Source: Enterobacter hormaechei subsp. hoffmannii
GTDB lineage: Bacteria; Pseudomonadota; Gammaproteobacteria; Enterobacterales; Enterobacteriaceae
Assembly (NCBI RefSeq): GCF_001729745.1
Contig: NZ_CP017186.1
Span: forward strand, 3,348,001 to 3,412,000
Length of the DNA stretch: 64,000 nucleotides
Direction: 5' to 3'
In this document: positions 16,670 to 26,715 of the stretch, piece after piece
Numbering within the stretch: the first letter of the stretch is position 1
How the letters are laid out: the number at the start of each line of letters is the position of its first letter
Notes under the pieces: model-generated
The model's database searches: none
Told to the model about the DNA's origin: nothing
Seen by the model: only the letters and a program-made list of their open reading frames with translations
Made by a program: the position numbers and the translations under genes

Positions 16670-16888
16670 ATGATGCACTGTCCATTATGTCATGACGCTT
16701 CACATGCACGCTCAAGTCGGTACTTAAGTTCAGAAACAAAAGAGCGGTATCATCAGTGCCAAAACATAAACTGTGGCTGCACATTCGTAACTCATGAAAC
16801 CCTTGCAAGGTACATTGTTAAACCAGGAGAGGTAGTGCCTGCCCCACCCCACCCCTCAAAATATCATCAAGGGAACCTCTGGTTATAA
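16670..16888 (+). CDS. ogr: Ogr/Delta-family zinc-binding late activator
   Basis: The 72-residue protein, the length of P2 Ogr, has a Cys4-type zinc site: CPLC near the start and CQNINCGC about 20 residues later. Ogr contacts the RNA polymerase alpha subunit and activates the P2 late promoters, so it should control every other gene in this prophage segment. A good GGGGGAAAGAAAG leader precedes the ATG. A terminator follows directly. Confidence 0.95.
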   Translation: MMHCPLCHDASHARSSRYLSSETKERYHQCQNINCGCTFVTHETLARYIVKPGEVVPAPPHPSKYHQGNLWL

Positions 16889-16912
16889 ACCTGCTTCGGC
16901 AGGTTTTTTTTT
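16887..16912 (+). terminator. Terminator after ogr
   Basis: Stem AAACCTGC/GCAGGTTT with a TTCG tetraloop, followed by nine or more T. It ends the prophage late transcription before the host junction. Confidence 0.9.
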
Positions 16913-16931
16913 ACCTGAGAAAATGTAAAGG

Positions 16932-16969
16932 GTGGACACAGTGATATCTGCGTGGACATTCCGTGGACA
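16932..16969. repeat. Three direct GTGGACA repeats at the prophage end
   Basis: GTGGACA occurs at 16932, 16952 and 16963, between the ogr terminator and the rplS terminator. Short direct repeats just inside a prophage end are what integrase arm-type sites look like. This is an inference; the integrase gene is not in the window. Confidence 0.5.
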
Positions 16970-16976
16970 TCAGAAT

Positions 16977-17008
16977 AAAAAAAGGGGTTAGCTATCAGCT
17001 AACCCCTT
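16977..17008 (-). terminator. rplS operon terminator (possible prophage junction)
   Basis: AAGGGGTTAGCT/AGCTAACCCCTT forms a strong stem around ATC; on the minus strand it is followed by a T-run, so it ends the rpsP-rplS operon. The P2-type prophage joins the host at or beside this hairpin, which may therefore be part of the attachment core. Confidence 0.85.
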
Positions 17009-17047
17009 GATTATTAACACGCTTTGGATGTCGCGTGAAAGCGAATC

Positions 17048-17398
<351 letters not shown>

Positions 17399-17438
17399 TT
17401 AATCTCTTATCCTGGGTAAACTGATATTCGGGAGCGTA

Positions 17439-18206
17439 TTACGCTTTCCCATCATGTTCATGCTGCTGGTGCGCGTGTTCAGTTTTGAACTCGGCCAGCA
17501 ACTTTGCTTGCTCTTCAGTCAGAGCCAGGTTTTCCAGAAGTTCAGGTCTTCTAAGCCAGGTTCGGCCCAGCGACTGCTTCAAACGCCAGCGACGTATCTC
17601 GGCATGGTTTCCAGACAGTAACACTGCCGGGACTTCCATCCCTTCTAACACTTCAGGACGAGTATAGTGTGGACAGTCCAGCAATCCATCGGCAAAGGAA
17701 TCTTCCGTTGCCGAAGCTTCATGGCCCAGAACCCCCGGAATAAACCGGGCGACGGAGTCAATCAACGTCATTGCTGGTAGCTCACCACCGCTGAGAACGT
17801 AATCGCCGATAGACCATTCTTCGTCAATCTCGGTTTGAATTACGCGCTCATCTATCCCTTCGTAGCGACCACAGACCAGAATCAGCTTTTGATTCGTCGC
17901 CAGTTCGCTCACGCCCGCTTGATCAAGCTTGCGTCCCTGAGGTGACAGATAAATCACCTTCGCGCCTTCACCTGCCGCGGCTTTTGCTGTGTGAATGGCG
18001 TCCCGTAAGGGTTGCACCATCATCAACATCCCCGGTCCGCCGCCGTAAGGACGATCGTCCACGGTACGGTGCCGGTCATGCGTGAAGTCACGAGGACTCC
18101 AGCTCTGGATGCTCAGCAGGCCATTCTTTACTGCCCGGCCAGTTACCCCGTAATCGGTAATCGCGCGGAACATTTCAGGAAACAGGCTAATTATGCCAAT
18201 CCACAT
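17439..18206 (-). CDS. trmD: tRNA (guanine-N1-)-methyltransferase TrmD
   Basis: The 255-residue SPOUT methyltransferase makes m1G37 in tRNAs reading CNN and similar codons, using SAM, which prevents +1 frameshifting. Visible motifs: [38 protein letters not shown] and [15 protein letters not shown], the last two forming the knotted SAM site. Third gene of the operon, between rimM and rplS. Confidence 0.98.
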   Translation of the reverse strand: MWIGIISLFPEMFRAITDYGVTGRAVKNGLLSIQSWSPRDFTHDRHRTVDDRPYGGGPGMLMMVQPLRDAIHTAKAAAGEGAKVIYLSPQGRKLDQAGVSELATNQKLILVCGRYEGIDERVIQTEIDEEWSIGDYVLSGGELPAMTLIDSVARFIPGVLGHEASATEDSFADGLLDCPHYTRPEVLEGMEVPAVLLSGNHAEIRRWRLKQSLGRTWLRRPELLENLALTEEQAKLLAEFKTEHAHQQHEHDGKA

Positions 18207-18237
18207 AGCGCCGTCTTTTACCGTTTATCCGGAGAAT

Positions 18238-18774
18238 TTAAAAACCAGGATCCCAATCTACTTCAATGGTTTGAGTAGTGAGATCGACTTTCTTGATAAC
18301 CTGTCCATCGAGGAACGGGACCAACCGCTCCTTGATGCCAAATGCATCTTTCAGGTTTGCCTTAATGACGAGAACGTCATTTGACCCGGTTTCCATCATG
18401 TCGATGACTTTCCCCAGGCTGTAGCCTTCAGTGGTCACTACCTGGCAACCCATAAGGTCTTTCCAGTAGTAGTCACCCTCTTCCAGTTGCGGCAACTGCG
18501 ACGAATCCACGACAATTTCACAATTAGTCAGCGCATTCGCGGCATCTCGATCGTCAATGCCTTTCAGCTTGATGATGATGTCCTGATTGTGGTGACGCCA
18601 GCTTTCCAGCTCGACCTCTTCCCACTTACCGGCTTTCTGGATAAACCAGGGCTGGTAATCAAAAATGCTATCAGCGTCTTCAGTGGAGGAAAACACTCTG
18701 AGCCAACCACGGATACCGTAGCAAGAACCCATTTTTCCCAATACGATCGGTTCAACAGGTGCTTTATTGCTCAT
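18238..18774 (-). CDS. rimM: 16S rRNA processing protein RimM
   Basis: The start [17 protein letters not shown] gives 178 residues. RimM helps mature the 30S head near S19. The N-terminal RimM domain ([10 protein letters not shown]) and C-terminal PRC-barrel ([15 protein letters not shown]) are both complete. Two more in-frame starts lie just upstream (ATG 18777, GTG 18783), so the exact N-terminus is uncertain by one to three residues. Confidence 0.97.
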   Translation of the reverse strand: MSNKAPVEPIVLGKMGSCYGIRGWLRVFSSTEDADSIFDYQPWFIQKAGKWEEVELESWRHHNQDIIIKLKGIDDRDAANALTNCEIVVDSSQLPQLEEGDYYWKDLMGCQVVTTEGYSLGKVIDMMETGSNDVLVIKANLKDAFGIKERLVPFLDGQVIKKVDLTTQTIEVDWDPGF

Positions 18775-18792
18775 CATGACCACCGTGACAGA

Positions 18793-19041
18793 TTAAGCTG
18801 CTTTGTTTGCTGCTTTGATCAGCGTAGCAACGCGATCGGAAACAGTAGCGCCCTGGCCAACCCAGTGAGCGATACGATCCAGATCCAGACGAGTTTCTTC
18901 TTCTGCGCCAGAGGCCAGTGGGTTGAAGAAACCAACGCGCTCAATGAAGCGACCGTTGCGTGCATTACGGCTGTCAGTCACAACAACCTGGTAGAACGGA
19001 CGCTTTTTAGCGCCGTGACGTGCTAAACGAATAGTTACCAT
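18793..19041 (-). CDS. rpsP: 30S ribosomal protein S16
   Basis: The 82-residue protein begins [20 protein letters not shown], the hallmark of S16. It is the first gene of the operon and has an AGAGGATG leader. It binds 16S rRNA early in 30S assembly. Confidence 0.98.
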   Translation of the reverse strand: MVTIRLARHGAKKRPFYQVVVTDSRNARNGRFIERVGFFNPLASGAEEETRLDLDRIAHWVGQGATVSDRVATLIKAANKAA

Positions 19042-19104
19042 AACATCCTCTTGTGTGAATAAAACAACCGGGCCCCATCGAGGAACGGAGCCCGGGTGTC
19101 ATAT

Positions 19105-19140
19105 TAAAAGCCCGAAAATTTTACTCATTTTCGGGCAAAA
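19105..19140 (-). terminator. Terminator after ffh
   Basis: Inverted repeat GCCCGAAAAT/ATTTTCGGGC with flanking A- and T-runs lies 17 nt past the ffh stop on the minus strand. A GC-rich hairpin in the rpsP leader (around 19069-19096, CCGGGC/GCCCGG) lies next to it. Confidence 0.85.
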
Positions 19141-19157
19141 AGCAATCTCAAAAGCGA

Positions 19158-20519
19158 TTATCGCCCAGGAAAACCGGGCGGCATCATGCCTTTCATGCCG
19201 CGCATCATCTTCGCCATGCCGCCTTTCTTCATTTTCTTCATCATGCGCTGCATGTCGTCGAACTGTTTCAGAAGGCGGTTAACGTCCTGGACCTGCATGC
19301 CGCAACCGGCTGCGATACGGCGCTTGCGGGAACCTTTGATGATTTCTGGCTTCGCGCGCTCTTTCAGCGTCATCGAGTTGATGATTGCCTCCATACGCAC
19401 CAGCACTTTGTCATCCATCTGGGATTTGACGTTGTCCGGGATCTGCCCCATACCCGGCAGTTTACCCATCAGACTTGCCATACCGCCCATGTTTTTCATC
19501 TGACGCAGTTGCTCAAGGAAGTCGGTCAGATCGAAACCGTCACCTTTTTTCAGCTTGCTGGCGAGTTTTTCAGCCTGCGCGCGGTCAACCTTGCTTTCGA
19601 TATCTTCGATCAGCGACAGCACGTCGCCCATGCCGAGGATACGGGAGGCAATACGATCCGGGTGGAACGGCTCCAGCGCTTCGGTTTTCTCGCCCACGCC
19701 GAGGAACTTAATTGGCTTACCAGTGATATGACGTATAGACAGCGCCGCACCGCCGCGAGCGTCGCCGTCGACTTTGGTCAGCACCACGCCGGTTAACGGC
19801 AGGGCTTCGTTAAACGCTTTTGCGGTGTTTGCCGCATCCTGACCGGTCATGGCGTCGACAACAAACAGGGTCTCTACCGGATTGATAGAAGCATGAACCT
19901 GCTTGATTTCGTCCATCATCGCTTCGTCAACGTGCAGTCGACCGGCGGTATCCACCAGCAGCACGTCGTAGAATTTCAGCTTCGCCTCTTTCAGCGCCGC
20001 GTTAACGATGTCAACAGGCTTCTGCGCCACGTCGGACGGGAAGAAGTCTACGCCAACCTGCTCGGCCAGCGTTTCCAGCTGTTTGATCGCCGCCGGGCGA
20101 TACACGTCCGCCGAAACCACCAGCACTTTTTTCTTGTGCTTTTCGCGCAGGAATTTCCCCAGCTTACCGACGCTGGTGGTTTTACCCGCACCTTGCAGAC
20201 CCGCCATCAGCACGACGGCCGGTGGCTGAGCCGCCAGGTTAAGCACCTGATTCTCTTCGCCCATCGCCGAAACCAGCTCGTTACGGACGATTTTGACGAA
20301 CTCCTGACCCGGAGTCAGGCTCTTGTTAACTTCATGACCAACCGCTTTCTCTTTCACGCGGTTGATAAAATCACGCACGACCGGCAACGCAACGTCTGCT
20401 TCCAGCAGCGCCATGCGCACTTCGCGCAGCGTTTCCTTGATGTTCTCTTCGGTGAGGCGTCCACGGCCGCTGATGTTGCGCAGCGTGCGCGACAAACGAT
20501 CGGTTAAATTATCAAACAT
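19158..20519 (-). CDS. ffh: Signal recognition particle protein Ffh
   Basis: The 453-residue GTPase pairs with 4.5S RNA to target inner-membrane proteins to FtsY/SecYEG. The N domain is followed by the G domain with GLQGAGKTT (G1), LLVDTAGRLHVDE (G3) and LTKVDGDARGG (G4-G5). The C-terminal M domain is methionine-rich, ending MMKKMKKGGMAKMMRGM and more. Length equals E. coli Ffh. Own terminator downstream; divergent from ypjD. Confidence 0.98.
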   Translation of the reverse strand: MFDNLTDRLSRTLRNISGRGRLTEENIKETLREVRMALLEADVALPVVRDFINRVKEKAVGHEVNKSLTPGQEFVKIVRNELVSAMGEENQVLNLAAQPPAVVLMAGLQGAGKTTSVGKLGKFLREKHKKKVLVVSADVYRPAAIKQLETLAEQVGVDFFPSDVAQKPVDIVNAALKEAKLKFYDVLLVDTAGRLHVDEAMMDEIKQVHASINPVETLFVVDAMTGQDAANTAKAFNEALPLTGVVLTKVDGDARGGAALSIRHITGKPIKFLGVGEKTEALEPFHPDRIASRILGMGDVLSLIEDIESKVDRAQAEKLASKLKKGDGFDLTDFLEQLRQMKNMGGMASLMGKLPGMGQIPDNVKSQMDDKVLVRMEAIINSMTLKERAKPEIIKGSRKRRIAAGCGMQVQDVNRLLKQFDDMQRMMKKMKKGGMAKMMRGMKGMMPPGFPGR

Positions 20520-20685
20520 TGTCTCTCGCCTGGGGTAGAAACGTTAGGTCGCCTGGGCGACACATACACAGAATTTTGCCGGAGTATAACATGAAGGCGC
20601 CTTTGTTGTTATGCAACGGTTGGAGCAGGCGTCACGTAACGTTATACTGCTTCTCTTTCTTATTAAGACAACTGTCGACGCCTAT

Positions 20686-21477
20686 ATGCCTGTTTTCGCA
20701 CTGATCGCCCTTGTTGCCTACTCTGTCAGCCTCGCGCTGATCATTCCTGGCCTGCTGCAAAAAAACAGCGGCTGGCGGCGCATGGCTATTCTTTCGGCAG
20801 TGATCGCACTGATTAGCCATGCGTTTGCGCTGGAATCACGCATCATTCCCGGCGACGGCAGCGTGCAAAATCTGAGCGTGCTGAACGTCGGCTCGCTGGT
20901 CAGCCTGATGATCTGTACGGTCATGACCATTGTCGCGTCTAAAAATCGTGGCTGGCTGCTGCTGCCGATAGTCTACGCCTTTGCGCTGATCAACCTGGCG
21001 TTAGCCACGTTCATGCCCAATGAGTTTATTACCCATCTGGAAGCCACGCCGGGGATGCTGGTGCATATCGGCCTGTCTCTATTCTCCTACGCGACGCTGA
21101 TCATCGCCGCCCTTTACGCCATGCAGCTCGCCTGGATCGACTACCAGCTGAAAAATAAAAAGCTGGCGTTTAACCATGAAATGCCGCCGCTGATGGTGAT
21201 TGAGCGTAAGATGTTCCACATCACCCAGGTCGGCGTGGTTTTGCTGACGCTGACGCTGTGCACGGGCTTGTTTTATATGAAGAACCTGTTCAGCGTGGAG
21301 AATATCGATAAAGCGGTCCTCTCCATCATCGCGTGGTTTGTCTATATTGTCCTGTTATGGGGCCATTATCATGAAGGCTGGCGCGGTCGTCGCGTGGTCT
21401 GGTTCAACGTTGCGGGTGCGGGCATTCTCACGCTTGCCTATTTTGGTAGCCGCTTCATACAGCAATTTGCTGGCTAA
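20686..21477 (+). CDS. ypjD: YpjD, CcsA/ResC-type cytochrome c assembly family membrane protein
   Basis: Starting at MPVFALIALVAYSVSLAL gives 263 residues, as in E. coli YpjD. It is a polytopic inner-membrane protein (about eight helices) of the CcsA/HemX type, with the family WGHYHEGW motif near the C-terminus. Its exact function is poorly known; a link with the CorB/CNNM-type protein encoded next is suggested by constant adjacency. An upstream in-frame ATG at 20611 is not supported by the family length. Confidence 0.93.
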   Translation: MPVFALIALVAYSVSLALIIPGLLQKNSGWRRMAILSAVIALISHAFALESRIIPGDGSVQNLSVLNVGSLVSLMICTVMTIVASKNRGWLLLPIVYAFALINLALATFMPNEFITHLEATPGMLVHIGLSLFSYATLIIAALYAMQLAWIDYQLKNKKLAFNHEMPPLMVIERKMFHITQVGVVLLTLTLCTGLFYMKNLFSVENIDKAVLSIIAWFVYIVLLWGHYHEGWRGRRVVWFNVAGAGILTLAYFGSRFIQQFAG

Positions 21478-21496
21478 GTAACAAAAGGAGTTCCCC

Positions 21497-22783
21497 CTGG
21501 AACACATCTCTACCACCACGCTGATCGTCATTCTGGTCATCATGGTGGTCATCTCCGCTTATTTCTCTGGCTCTGAAACCGGCATGATGACGCTGAACCG
21601 CTACCGGTTACGTCATCGCGCCAAGCAGGGTAACCGTGCCGCGCGTCGTGTCGAAAAGCTTCTGCGTAAGCCGGACCGTCTGATTAGCCTGGTGCTTATC
21701 GGTAACAACCTGGTCAATATTCTCGCCTCTGCACTGGGCACCATCGTCGGGATGCGTCTGTACGGCAATGCAGGCGTGGCGATTGCCACAGGTGTGCTCA
21801 CGTTTGTGGTACTGGTGTTTGCGGAAGTGCTACCCAAAACCATCGCGGCGCTTTACCCGGAAAAAGTCGCCTACCCGAGCAGCTTCCTGTTAGCACCGCT
21901 GCTTATTCTGATGATGCCGCTGGTCTGGCTGCTGAATATGGTGACACGGGTGCTGATGCGCATGGTTGGTATAAAGGCAGACGTCACCATCAGTAGCGCG
22001 CTCAGCAAAGACGAACTGCGTACCATCGTGAACGAATCCCGCTCGCAGATCTCCCGTCGCAATCAGGACATGCTCCTGTCGGTGCTGGATCTGGAAAAGG
22101 TCAGCGTTGACGACATCATGGTGCCGCGCAATGAAATCGTCGGGATTGATATTAACGACGACTGGAAGGCCATTGTCCGCCAGCTGACGCACTCCCCGCA
22201 CGGGCGTATCGTCCTCTATCGCGATTCTCTCGACGATGCCATCAGCATGCTGCGTGTGCGCGAGGCCTATCGTCTGATGACTGAGAAAAACGAGTTCACC
22301 AAAGAGGTGATGCTGCGCGCCGCCGACGAAATTTACTACGTGCCGGAAGGCACCCCATTGAGCACGCAGCTGGTGAAGTTCCAGCGAAACAAGAAGAAAG
22401 TCGGTCTGGTGGTGGATGAATACGGCGACATACAGGGGCTGGTGACGGTCGAAGATATTCTGGAAGAGATTGTCGGGGACTTTACCACGTCAATGTCGCC
22501 TTCCCTTGCAGAAGAAGTCACCCCGCAAAACGACGGGTCAGTGCTTATCGACGGCAGCGCCAACATTCGTGAAATCAATAAAGCGTTTAACTGGCATTTG
22601 CCGGAAGACGAAGCGCGGACGATGAACGGAATGATCCTGGAAGCGCTGGAAGAGATCCCGGCGGCAGGCACGCGCGTGCGCATTGAGCAGTATGATATTG
22701 ATATTCTGGACGTTCAGGACAACATGATTAAGCAGGTGAAGGTCCTGCCCGTTAAACCTTTACGCGAAAGTATCGCCGAGTAA
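21497..22783 (+). CDS. corB: CorB, CNNM/CorC family transporter-associated protein, probable CTG start
   Basis: E. coli CorB (YfjD) has 428 residues. That length is reached only by starting at CTG 21497, which reads (M)EHISTTTLIVI and has AAGGAG 6 nt upstream. The first ATG (21542) would cut into the first membrane helix and lacks a ribosome site. Domains in order: DUF21 membrane domain (about 10-190), paired CBS domains (about 200-320, DIMVPRNEI and GLVTVEDILEEIVGD), CorC/HlyC domain (about 340-425). Linked to Mg2+/Co2+ handling. Confidence 0.93.
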   Translation: MEHISTTTLIVILVIMVVISAYFSGSETGMMTLNRYRLRHRAKQGNRAARRVEKLLRKPDRLISLVLIGNNLVNILASALGTIVGMRLYGNAGVAIATGVLTFVVLVFAEVLPKTIAALYPEKVAYPSSFLLAPLLILMMPLVWLLNMVTRVLMRMVGIKADVTISSALSKDELRTIVNESRSQISRRNQDMLLSVLDLEKVSVDDIMVPRNEIVGIDINDDWKAIVRQLTHSPHGRIVLYRDSLDDAISMLRVREAYRLMTEKNEFTKEVMLRAADEIYYVPEGTPLSTQLVKFQRNKKKVGLVVDEYGDIQGLVTVEDILEEIVGDFTTSMSPSLAEEVTPQNDGSVLIDGSANIREINKAFNWHLPEDEARTMNGMILEALEEIPAAGTRVRIEQYDIDILDVQDNMIKQVKVLPVKPLRESIAE

Positions 22784-22790
22784 TGTTGTA

Positions 22791-22819
22791 GGCCGGGTAA
22801 GGCGAAGCCGCCACCCGGC
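22791..22819. repeat. REP (repetitive extragenic palindrome) element
   Basis: GCCGGGTAAGGCGAAGCCGC followed by CACCCGGC is a standard enterobacterial REP palindrome. It sits in the short space between the convergent corB and grpE genes, the usual place for REPs. Confidence 0.85.
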
Positions 22820-22835
22820 ACTACGGGTCGGCAAA

Positions 22836-23429
22836 TTACGCTTTCGCTTTCGCCACGGTCACCATCGCAGCGCGAATAGTACGACCGTTCAGGGTATACC
22901 CTTTCTGCATCACGCCCAGCACGTTACCCGCGGCAACGTCTTCGGATTCCACCATCGCAATGGCCTGGTGAACGTTTGGATCCAGTGGTACATCCGTATC
23001 GGCAATCACTTCAACACCGAACTTACGCACCACATCCAGCATGGATTTCAGCGTCAGCTCGATGCCTTCAATCATCGCCGCATTATCCGGATTAGCTTTA
23101 TCCGCCACTTCCAGCGCGCGATCCAGGCTGTCGATCACCGGAAGCAGTTCGTTGACGAATTTCTCCAGCGCAAATTTGTGCGCCTTTTCAACGTCCAGCT
23201 CGGTACGACGGCGCAGGTTTTCCATTTCCGCTTTGATACGCAGTACGCCATCGCGTTCGCGATTCTGCGCTTCTACCAACTGAGCTTCCAGATTGGCAAT
23301 TTTTTCATCGCGCGGGTCCACCTGCTCAGCAGACGTGTCTGGCTCTACTGCCTCAACTTCATCGTGCTGTTCCGTGATAATTTCTTCAGGGGCTTGCCCC
23401 TCAGGCGTTTTCTGTTCTTTACTACTCAT
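22836..23429 (-). CDS. grpE: Nucleotide exchange factor GrpE
   Basis: Start [17 protein letters not shown] gives 197 residues, as in E. coli. GrpE releases ADP from DnaK. An acidic N-terminal part is followed by the long dimerising helix ([18 protein letters not shown]) and the C-terminal beta domain ([15 protein letters not shown], [14 protein letters not shown]). The upstream region holds a sigma-32 promoter. Confidence 0.98.
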   Translation of the reverse strand: MSSKEQKTPEGQAPEEIITEQHDEVEAVEPDTSAEQVDPRDEKIANLEAQLVEAQNRERDGVLRIKAEMENLRRRTELDVEKAHKFALEKFVNELLPVIDSLDRALEVADKANPDNAAMIEGIELTLKSMLDVVRKFGVEVIADTDVPLDPNVHQAIAMVESEDVAAGNVLGVMQKGYTLNGRTIRAAMVTVAKAKA

Positions 23430-23476
23430 GAATTTCTCCGCGTTTTTCTGCATTCATCTCGCTAACTTCGCTTATT

Positions 23477-23502
23477 ATGGGGATCAGTTTCCTGGATTCA
23501 AG
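23477..23502 (-). promoter_or_regulatory. sigma-32 heat-shock promoter of grpE
   Basis: On the minus strand CTTGAA (23497-23502) and CCCCAT (23477-23482) are separated by 14 nt, matching the sigma-32 consensus. It lies about 50 nt upstream of the grpE start codon. The diverging nadK gene starts on the other side. Confidence 0.9.
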
Positions 23503-23551
23503 GGAACAAGGCAGATTGTCATCATTCATCAGGCACAAGGACCTCCAGAAA

Positions 23552-24430
23552 ATGAATAATCATTTCAGGTGTATTGGGATCGTCGGCCATCCGCGTCACC
23601 CTACCGCATTGACGACACATGAAATGTTGTATCGCTGGTTGTGTGGTAAAGGCTATGAAGTGATGGTCGAGCAGCAGATCGCCCAGGAGTTGCAGCTTAA
23701 AAGCGTCAGAACCGGCACGCTGGCGGAAATTGGCCAGCAGGCGGATCTCGCCGTGGTGGTCGGCGGCGACGGCAATATGCTGGGCGCGGCGCGAACGCTG
23801 GCTCGCTATGATATTAAGGTTATTGGTATTAACCGTGGCAATCTTGGTTTCCTGACCGACCTCGACCCGGACAATGCGCAACAGCAGCTGGCGGACGTGC
23901 TGGAAGGTCACTATATCAGTGAAAAACGGTTTTTACTTGAAGCCCAGGTATGCCAGCAGGATTGCCAGAAGCGCATCAGCACCGCTATTAACGAGGTGGT
24001 TCTCCACCCTGGTAAAGTGGCGCACATGATCGAGTTCGAAGTCTATATCGACGAAATCTTCGCTTTCTCGCAGCGCTCTGACGGGCTGATTATTTCAACC
24101 CCGACGGGGTCAACTGCCTACTCGCTTTCAGCCGGAGGCCCAATCCTGACGCCCTCGCTGGATGCGATCACCCTGGTGCCGATGTTCCCGCATACGCTCT
24201 CGGCGCGTCCGCTGGTGATAAACGGCGACAGCACCATCCGCCTGCGTTTTTCACATCGCCGCAGCGACCTGGAGATCAGCTGCGACAGCCAGATTGCGCT
24301 TCCCATTCAGGAAGGAGAAGATGTCCTCATTCGCCGTTGCGATTATCACCTGAACCTTATCCATCCAAAAGATTACAGTTATTTCAATACATTAAGCTCA
24401 AAACTCGGCTGGTCAAAAAAATTGTTCTGA
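23552..24430 (+). CDS. nadK: NAD kinase
   Basis: Start [17 protein letters not shown] gives 292 residues, as in E. coli. It phosphorylates NAD to NADP. The [11 protein letters not shown] motif (about residues 71-81), [13 protein letters not shown] and [20 protein letters not shown] are the standard catalytic and substrate motifs. Followed by recN. Confidence 0.98.
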   Translation: MNNHFRCIGIVGHPRHPTALTTHEMLYRWLCGKGYEVMVEQQIAQELQLKSVRTGTLAEIGQQADLAVVVGGDGNMLGAARTLARYDIKVIGINRGNLGFLTDLDPDNAQQQLADVLEGHYISEKRFLLEAQVCQQDCQKRISTAINEVVLHPGKVAHMIEFEVYIDEIFAFSQRSDGLIISTPTGSTAYSLSAGGPILTPSLDAITLVPMFPHTLSARPLVINGDSTIRLRFSHRRSDLEISCDSQIALPIQEGEDVLIRRCDYHLNLIHPKDYSYFNTLSSKLGWSKKLF

Positions 24431-24449
24431 TTTTACATCCAGCGCTTTA

Positions 24450-24465
24450 CTGTATATAAAACCAG
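24450..24465 (+). promoter_or_regulatory. LexA box 1 of recN
   Basis: CTGTATATAAAACCAG fits the CTG-N10-CAG LexA consensus. It lies 66 nt before the recN start in the recN promoter. Confidence 0.92.
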
Positions 24466-24471
24466 TTTATA

Positions 24472-24487
24472 CTGTATACAAACACAG
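24472..24487 (+). promoter_or_regulatory. LexA box 2 of recN
   Basis: CTGTATACAAACACAG is a second CTG-N10-CAG box, 22 bp (two helical turns) from the first. Paired boxes fit the very tight SOS control known for recN. Confidence 0.92.
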
Positions 24488-24515
24488 TTATGGTTTTTCA
24501 TACAGGAAAACAATT

Positions 24516-26177
24516 ATGCTGGCACAACTGACCATCAGCAACTTTGCCATTGTTCGTGAGCTTGAGATCGACTTCCATAGCGGAATGACGGCGATTACCG
24601 GTGAAACCGGTGCAGGTAAATCCATTGCCATTGATGCCCTCGGCTTGTGCCTCGGGGGTCGTGCAGAGGGTGATATGGTGCGCACAGGTGCGGCCCGTGC
24701 CGATCTCTGCGCCCGCTTCTCGTTAAAAGACACGCCTGCCGCCCTGCGCTGGCTGGAAGCGAACCAGCTGGAAGATGGACGTGAGTGTTTACTTCGTCGC
24801 GTTATCAGCAGTGACGGCCGCTCCCGCGGTTTTATCAATGGTACAGCGGTTCCCCTTTCCCAGCTTCGCGAGCTGGGCCAGCTGCTCATCCAGATCCATG
24901 GTCAGCACGCGCACCAGCAGCTAATCAAACCCGAACAGCAGAAAGCCCTGCTCGATGGCTACGCGGGTGAGTACGCGCTTACTCAACTCATGGCGGAGCA
25001 CTATCGTCAGTGGCATCAAAGCTGCCGCGAACTTGCGCAGCATCAACAGCAAAGCCAGGAGCGTACCGCGCGCGCCGAGCTGCTGGAATATCAGTTGAAA
25101 GAGCTGAACGAATTTAACCCTCAGGCGGGTGAATTTGAGCAAATCGACGAGGAGTACAAGCGTCTGGCCAACAGCGGTCAGCTGCTTTCCATCAGCCAGA
25201 ATGCCCTGAACATGCTGGCGGATGGCGAAGACGTGAATTTGCAGAGCCATCTGTATACCGTGCGTCAGCTTGTGACCGAACTGACCGGCATGGACAATAA
25301 GCTTTCTGGCGTACTGGAAATGCTGGAAGAAGCCGCGATTCAGATTTCAGAAGCCGGGGATGAGCTGCGCCACTACTGTGAACGTCTGGATCTCGACCCG
25401 AACCGTCTGTTCGAGCTTGAGCAACGCATCTCCCGTCAGATTTCACTGGCGCGTAAGCATCACGTTACCCCGGAAGAGCTGCCGAATTACTATCAGTCTC
25501 TGCTGGAGGAACAGCAGCAGCTGGAGGATCAGGCCGATTCCCTCGAAACCTTGTCTCTGGCGGTTAATCTGCATCATCAGCAGGCGCTGGAAACGGCGAA
25601 ACGGCTGCACGACGTGCGACAGCACTATGCTCTGGAGCTTAGCCAGCATATTACCGACAGCATGCATACGCTGGCGATGCCGCATGGGGTGTTCACTATT
25701 GATGTTCGCTTTGAAGAGCATCACCTGACGGCGGAAGGCGCAGACCGCGTAGAATTCCGCGTCACCACCAACCCGGGCCAGCCTTTACAGGCGATTTCGA
25801 AAGTGGCTTCTGGCGGTGAACTGTCGCGTATCGCCCTGGCCATTCAGGTGATTACCGCCCGTAAAATGGAAACCCCGGCGTTGATTTTCGATGAAGTGGA
25901 TGTGGGTATCAGCGGCCCGACCGCGGCCGTTGTCGGCAAACTGCTGCGTCAGTTGGGTGAATCGACGCAGGTTATGTGTGTGACTCACCTGCCGCAGGTC
26001 GCCGGCTGTGGTCATCACCACTTTATCGTTAGCAAGGAAACCGATGGCGAAATGACGGAAACGCACATGAAACCGCTGGATAAACGCTCACGCTTGCAGG
26101 AGCTGGCACGCCTGCTGGGGGGCAGTGAAGTCACCCGTAATACGCTCGCGAATGCGAAAGAACTGCTGGCGGCATAA
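24516..26177 (+). CDS. recN: DNA repair protein RecN
   Basis: The 553-residue SMC-like protein is typical RecN. Walker A GETGAGKS lies near residue 31, long coiled-coil arms fill about residues 160-360, and the ABC signature [13 protein letters not shown] and Walker [13 protein letters not shown] are near the C-terminus. It acts at double-strand breaks in the SOS response. Two LexA boxes precede it. Confidence 0.98.
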   Translation: MLAQLTISNFAIVRELEIDFHSGMTAITGETGAGKSIAIDALGLCLGGRAEGDMVRTGAARADLCARFSLKDTPAALRWLEANQLEDGRECLLRRVISSDGRSRGFINGTAVPLSQLRELGQLLIQIHGQHAHQQLIKPEQQKALLDGYAGEYALTQLMAEHYRQWHQSCRELAQHQQQSQERTARAELLEYQLKELNEFNPQAGEFEQIDEEYKRLANSGQLLSISQNALNMLADGEDVNLQSHLYTVRQLVTELTGMDNKLSGVLEMLEEAAIQISEAGDELRHYCERLDLDPNRLFELEQRISRQISLARKHHVTPEELPNYYQSLLEEQQQLEDQADSLETLSLAVNLHHQQALETAKRLHDVRQHYALELSQHITDSMHTLAMPHGVFTIDVRFEEHHLTAEGADRVEFRVTTNPGQPLQAISKVASGGELSRIALAIQVITARKMETPALIFDEVDVGISGPTAAVVGKLLRQLGESTQVMCVTHLPQVAGCGHHHFIVSKETDGEMTETHMKPLDKRSRLQELARLLGGSEVTRNTLANAKELLAA

Positions 26178-26315
26178 ACTTTTTCGGGATCTCAGGGTCA
26201 TACAGAACAACAAAAACGCCGCCAGACCAGTTTCAAAGTGGGGCAAGGTCTATTATCATCGGCATATTACATATGAGCCGCGTACTGCTCGGGCCCGAAA
26301 AGGAATCAAATCACT

Positions 26316-26654
26316 ATGCGCTGTAAAACGCTGACCGCTGCCGCAGCGGTTCTTCTGATGTTGACCGCAGGCTGTTCCACTCTGGAGAAAGTGGTTTACC
26401 GTCCTGACATCAACCAGGGGAACTACCTTACTCCTAACGATGTGTCCAAAATCCGCGTAGGTATGACACAACAGCAGGTCGCTTATGCCCTGGGAACCCC
26501 GATGATGTCCGATCCGTTCGGCACAAATACGTGGTTCTATGTATTCCGCCAGCAGCCTGGTCATGAAGATGTGACCCAGCAAACCCTGACGCTGACCTTC
26601 AGCAGTGCCGGCGTGCTGACCAACATCGACAACAAGCCTGCCCTGACCAAATAA
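26316..26654 (+). CDS. bamE: Outer membrane protein assembly factor BamE
   Basis: The 112-residue lipoprotein has a signal with lipobox MLTAGC. The mature part holds the SmpA/OmlA fold ([20 protein letters not shown]). BamE is a lipoprotein of the beta-barrel assembly machine. Followed by a strong terminator. Confidence 0.97.
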   Translation: MRCKTLTAAAAVLLMLTAGCSTLEKVVYRPDINQGNYLTPNDVSKIRVGMTQQQVAYALGTPMMSDPFGTNTWFYVFRQQPGHEDVTQQTLTLTFSSAGVLTNIDNKPALTK

Positions 26655-26671
26655 TCAGGCGCCAGCAACGC

Positions 26672-26699
26672 AAAAAGGTGCTCAATGAGCACCTTTTTT
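26672..26699. terminator. Terminator between convergent bamE and rnfH
   Basis: AAAAAGGTGCTC/GAGCACCTTTTT stem with AAT loop and T-run. The symmetrical A/T flanks allow it to serve both convergent genes. Confidence 0.9.
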
Positions 26700-26715
26700 G
26701 TGTATGTTTATTTGG

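Larger units (their letters stand above)
1..16979 (+). mobile_element. P2-type prophage, right (late) half
   Basis: The genes run N, M, L, X, holin, endolysin, lysA-C, R, S, V, W, J, I, H, G, FI, FII, E/E', T, U, D, ogr, all on the plus strand, which is the P2 late gene order. Gene lengths match P2 closely. The left part (portal, large terminase, scaffold, replication, integrase, repressor) lies outside the window. The right boundary is placed between the ogr terminator and the rplS terminator, because the next gene is a host ribosomal gene. The exact attachment core cannot be fixed without the other end. Confidence 0.95.

Noticed and set aside
16932..16969. GTGGACA repeats as a CRISPR-like array
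   Set aside because: Units are 7 bp with unequal short spacers and no cas genes; integrase sites are a better fit.
19893..20507. A 204-codon plus-strand frame opposite ffh
   Set aside because: Antisense to a universal gene; no support.
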